From UBA721 sp002705165 (GTDB lineage: Bacteria > Planctomycetota > Planctomycetia > Pirellulales > Pirellulaceae), in NCBI GenBank assembly GCA_045565995.1, contig JBJLEF010000004.1, positions 248,001-312,000 on the forward strand: DNA of 64,000 bases. Reading direction: 5' to 3'. This document shows, in pieces, positions 63,117 through 64,000 of this stretch. The first letter of the stretch is position 1, and each line of letters opens with the position of its first letter. A model generated the notes under the pieces. That model ran no database searches, was not told the DNA's origin, and saw nothing but the letters and a program-made list of their open reading frames with translations. Position numbers and translations under genes: made by a program.

Positions 63117-64000
63117 ATGAACAACAACTCATCGTTTAATCGCCGTACCACCATCAAATCTTTGGCAATTGGAACCTTAGCTAGTCTAACGGCGGAGCAA
63201 TCCAGTCAATCGGCCGAAGAAAATATTATCGAGCTGAATAAGATTGACCGCTGGGACGTTACCCATAACCGGGTCTGGATTGGCGGGGATTTCTGGGCGA
63301 ATCCTATGGAAGACTGGAGGGTGCATGACGGATGGGTCCAAAGTCAAACTACGGCTGAACACCGTAGTATTCATTCCGTTACGCGGCAACTCACCGACGC
63401 TTCGGAATCTTTTGGAATGAGCATCGAGCTCTTCCGTTCATCTCAAATCAACCAAGACGGCGGAGCCGGCTTTAAACTTGGTGTGAAAAGCGACCTGAAC
63501 GAATATCGCTCTAACATGTTCTCCCGTTCTGGCATCAACGCTGGCATCATCAAAGACGAACTTGTGATTGGCAATAAACGCATTAGATTAGCGGACGTGC
63601 CTCCCAATAGCCACATCGTCTTGAATATTGTAGGGATTCGCAAAGGTGTTAACTACTTGCTGAAATTATCGGCACGTCACCCACAGACGGACAGAGATCT
63701 AGGCTCCCTCCAAGCAGAGATACCAGCGAAGGCTTGTCTCGGTAACATTTCGCTGGTAAGTCAGTTCACTGGCCCCCGTCAACGATACAACATTCCCGGT
63801 TACAAATTTCGCAATTGGCTTGTCGGCGGACGTGCCATTACGCACGACGCAGAAAAGCGATTCGGGCCGATACTATGGACGATGTATACGTTGAGCGATT
63901 CTCGTTCTAAGGAAGGCTTCGTATTAAAACTCAGTGCTCTTACTGGACCGCTGGGCAACGAAGATAACCCTACCGTTCAATTACAGATGGAAAGCTCCAC
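63117..64000 (+). CDS. Tat-exported protein, N-terminal part (cut by window edge), possibly PhoD-like
   Basis: The frame is open from ATG 63117 to the edge, 294 residues. The N-terminus (FNRRTTIKSLAIGTLASLTA) is a Tat signal. The rest is beta-rich: DRWDVTHNRVWIGGDFWANP, VHDGWVQSQTTAEHRSIH, then LPxx-type strands ending in FVLKLSALTGPLGNEDN and VQLQME. The ending resembles what precedes the catalytic domain of some planctomycete PhoD-like phosphatases, but this is a memory-based impression. It starts 48 bp after the isochorismatase gene. Confidence 0.6.
   Translation, partial: MNNNSSFNRRTTIKSLAIGTLASLTAEQSSQSAEENIIELNKIDRWDVTHNRVWIGGDFWANPMEDWRVHDGWVQSQTTAEHRSIHSVTRQLTDASESFGMSIELFRSSQINQDGGAGFKLGVKSDLNEYRSNMFSRSGINAGIIKDELVIGNKRIRLADVPPNSHIVLNIVGIRKGVNYLLKLSARHPQTDRDLGSLQAEIPAKACLGNISLVSQFTGPRQRYNIPGYKFRNWLVGGRAITHDAEKRFGPILWTMYTLSDSRSKEGFVLKLSALTGPLGNEDNPTVQLQMESS

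Noticed and set aside
1..64000. tRNA, rRNA, CRISPR repeats, transposases or integrase attachment sites
   Set aside because: No cloverleaf arms with T-loop consensus, no spaced direct repeats and no transposase or integrase motifs were seen by eye on either strand.

Overview
The window looks like a chromosome segment of a marine-type planctomycete. The evidence is the density of families that are typical of that phylum: four PSCyt1/DUF1549/DUF1553 c-type-cytochrome-like secreted proteins, seven DUF1501 proteins, four formylglycine-type sulfatases, NPCBM, LamG and discoidin-like modules grafted onto them, a PASTA-less serine/threonine kinase and secreted leucine-rich-repeat proteins. Lipid A genes (lpxC, lpxA) and an OmpH/Skp chaperone show a Gram-negative envelope. 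I see no tRNA, rRNA, CRISPR array or insertion sequence.

Layout. 1-1171: start of an FHA-GAF histidine kinase (minus strand, cut by the left edge). 1427-7284: co-directional envelope block: M28 peptidase with PDZ, OmpH/Skp, LpxC, LpxA and a Gfo/Idh oxidoreductase that overlaps lpxA by one base. 7306-9522: ABC-2-type permease and acylphosphatase (minus). 9568-15836: secreted cytochrome-like protein, FtsH, RsgA and a sulfatase. 15919-21099: membrane-anchored Ser/Thr kinase, POT-family transporter with a PKD-like insert, and a small secreted c-type cytochrome with its own terminator.

21187-25217 (minus): MFS transporter, a small ArsC/Spx-like thioredoxin-fold protein, an eight-helix membrane protein and an aldose 1-epimerase, probably one transcription unit. 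The ArsC/Spx-like gene is the main discovery candidate. Its reading frame carries an in-frame TGA exactly where the family has the catalytic cysteine (U-T-S-C), followed at 17 nt by a 6-bp hairpin with a GUU loop. This looks like a selenoprotein gene that ordinary gene calling would truncate or miss.

25383-33322: a PSCyt1/DUF1549/DUF1553 gene broken by two single-base insertions, a DUF1501 gene, and an intact PSCyt1/DUF1549/DUF1553 gene with a LamG-like domain inserted in its C-terminal part. 33603-36239: LRR lipoprotein, a small membrane protein next to a G-tract, a poorly coding gap, and a membrane protein split by a -1 shift at an A5 run. 36504-42748: a DUF1501 gene and three sulfatases. 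42849-44651: beta-propeller plus di-heme cytochrome fusion. 44831-45391: a secreted CxxC protein with a clear promoter and terminator. 45508-61916: two more PSCyt1/DUF1549/DUF1553 + DUF1501 pairs, enclosing an EF-hand esterase, three DUF1501 genes without a partner, an SGNH hydrolase and an LRR protein ending in a VHL-beta-like domain. 62187-64000: isochorismatase-family hydrolase and the start of a secreted protein cut by the right edge.

The exported DUF1549/DUF1553-DUF1501 pairs, sulfatases, hydrolases and sugar or peptide transporters fit a lifestyle of degrading sulfated polysaccharides and importing the products. The exact substrates cannot be read from the sequence.
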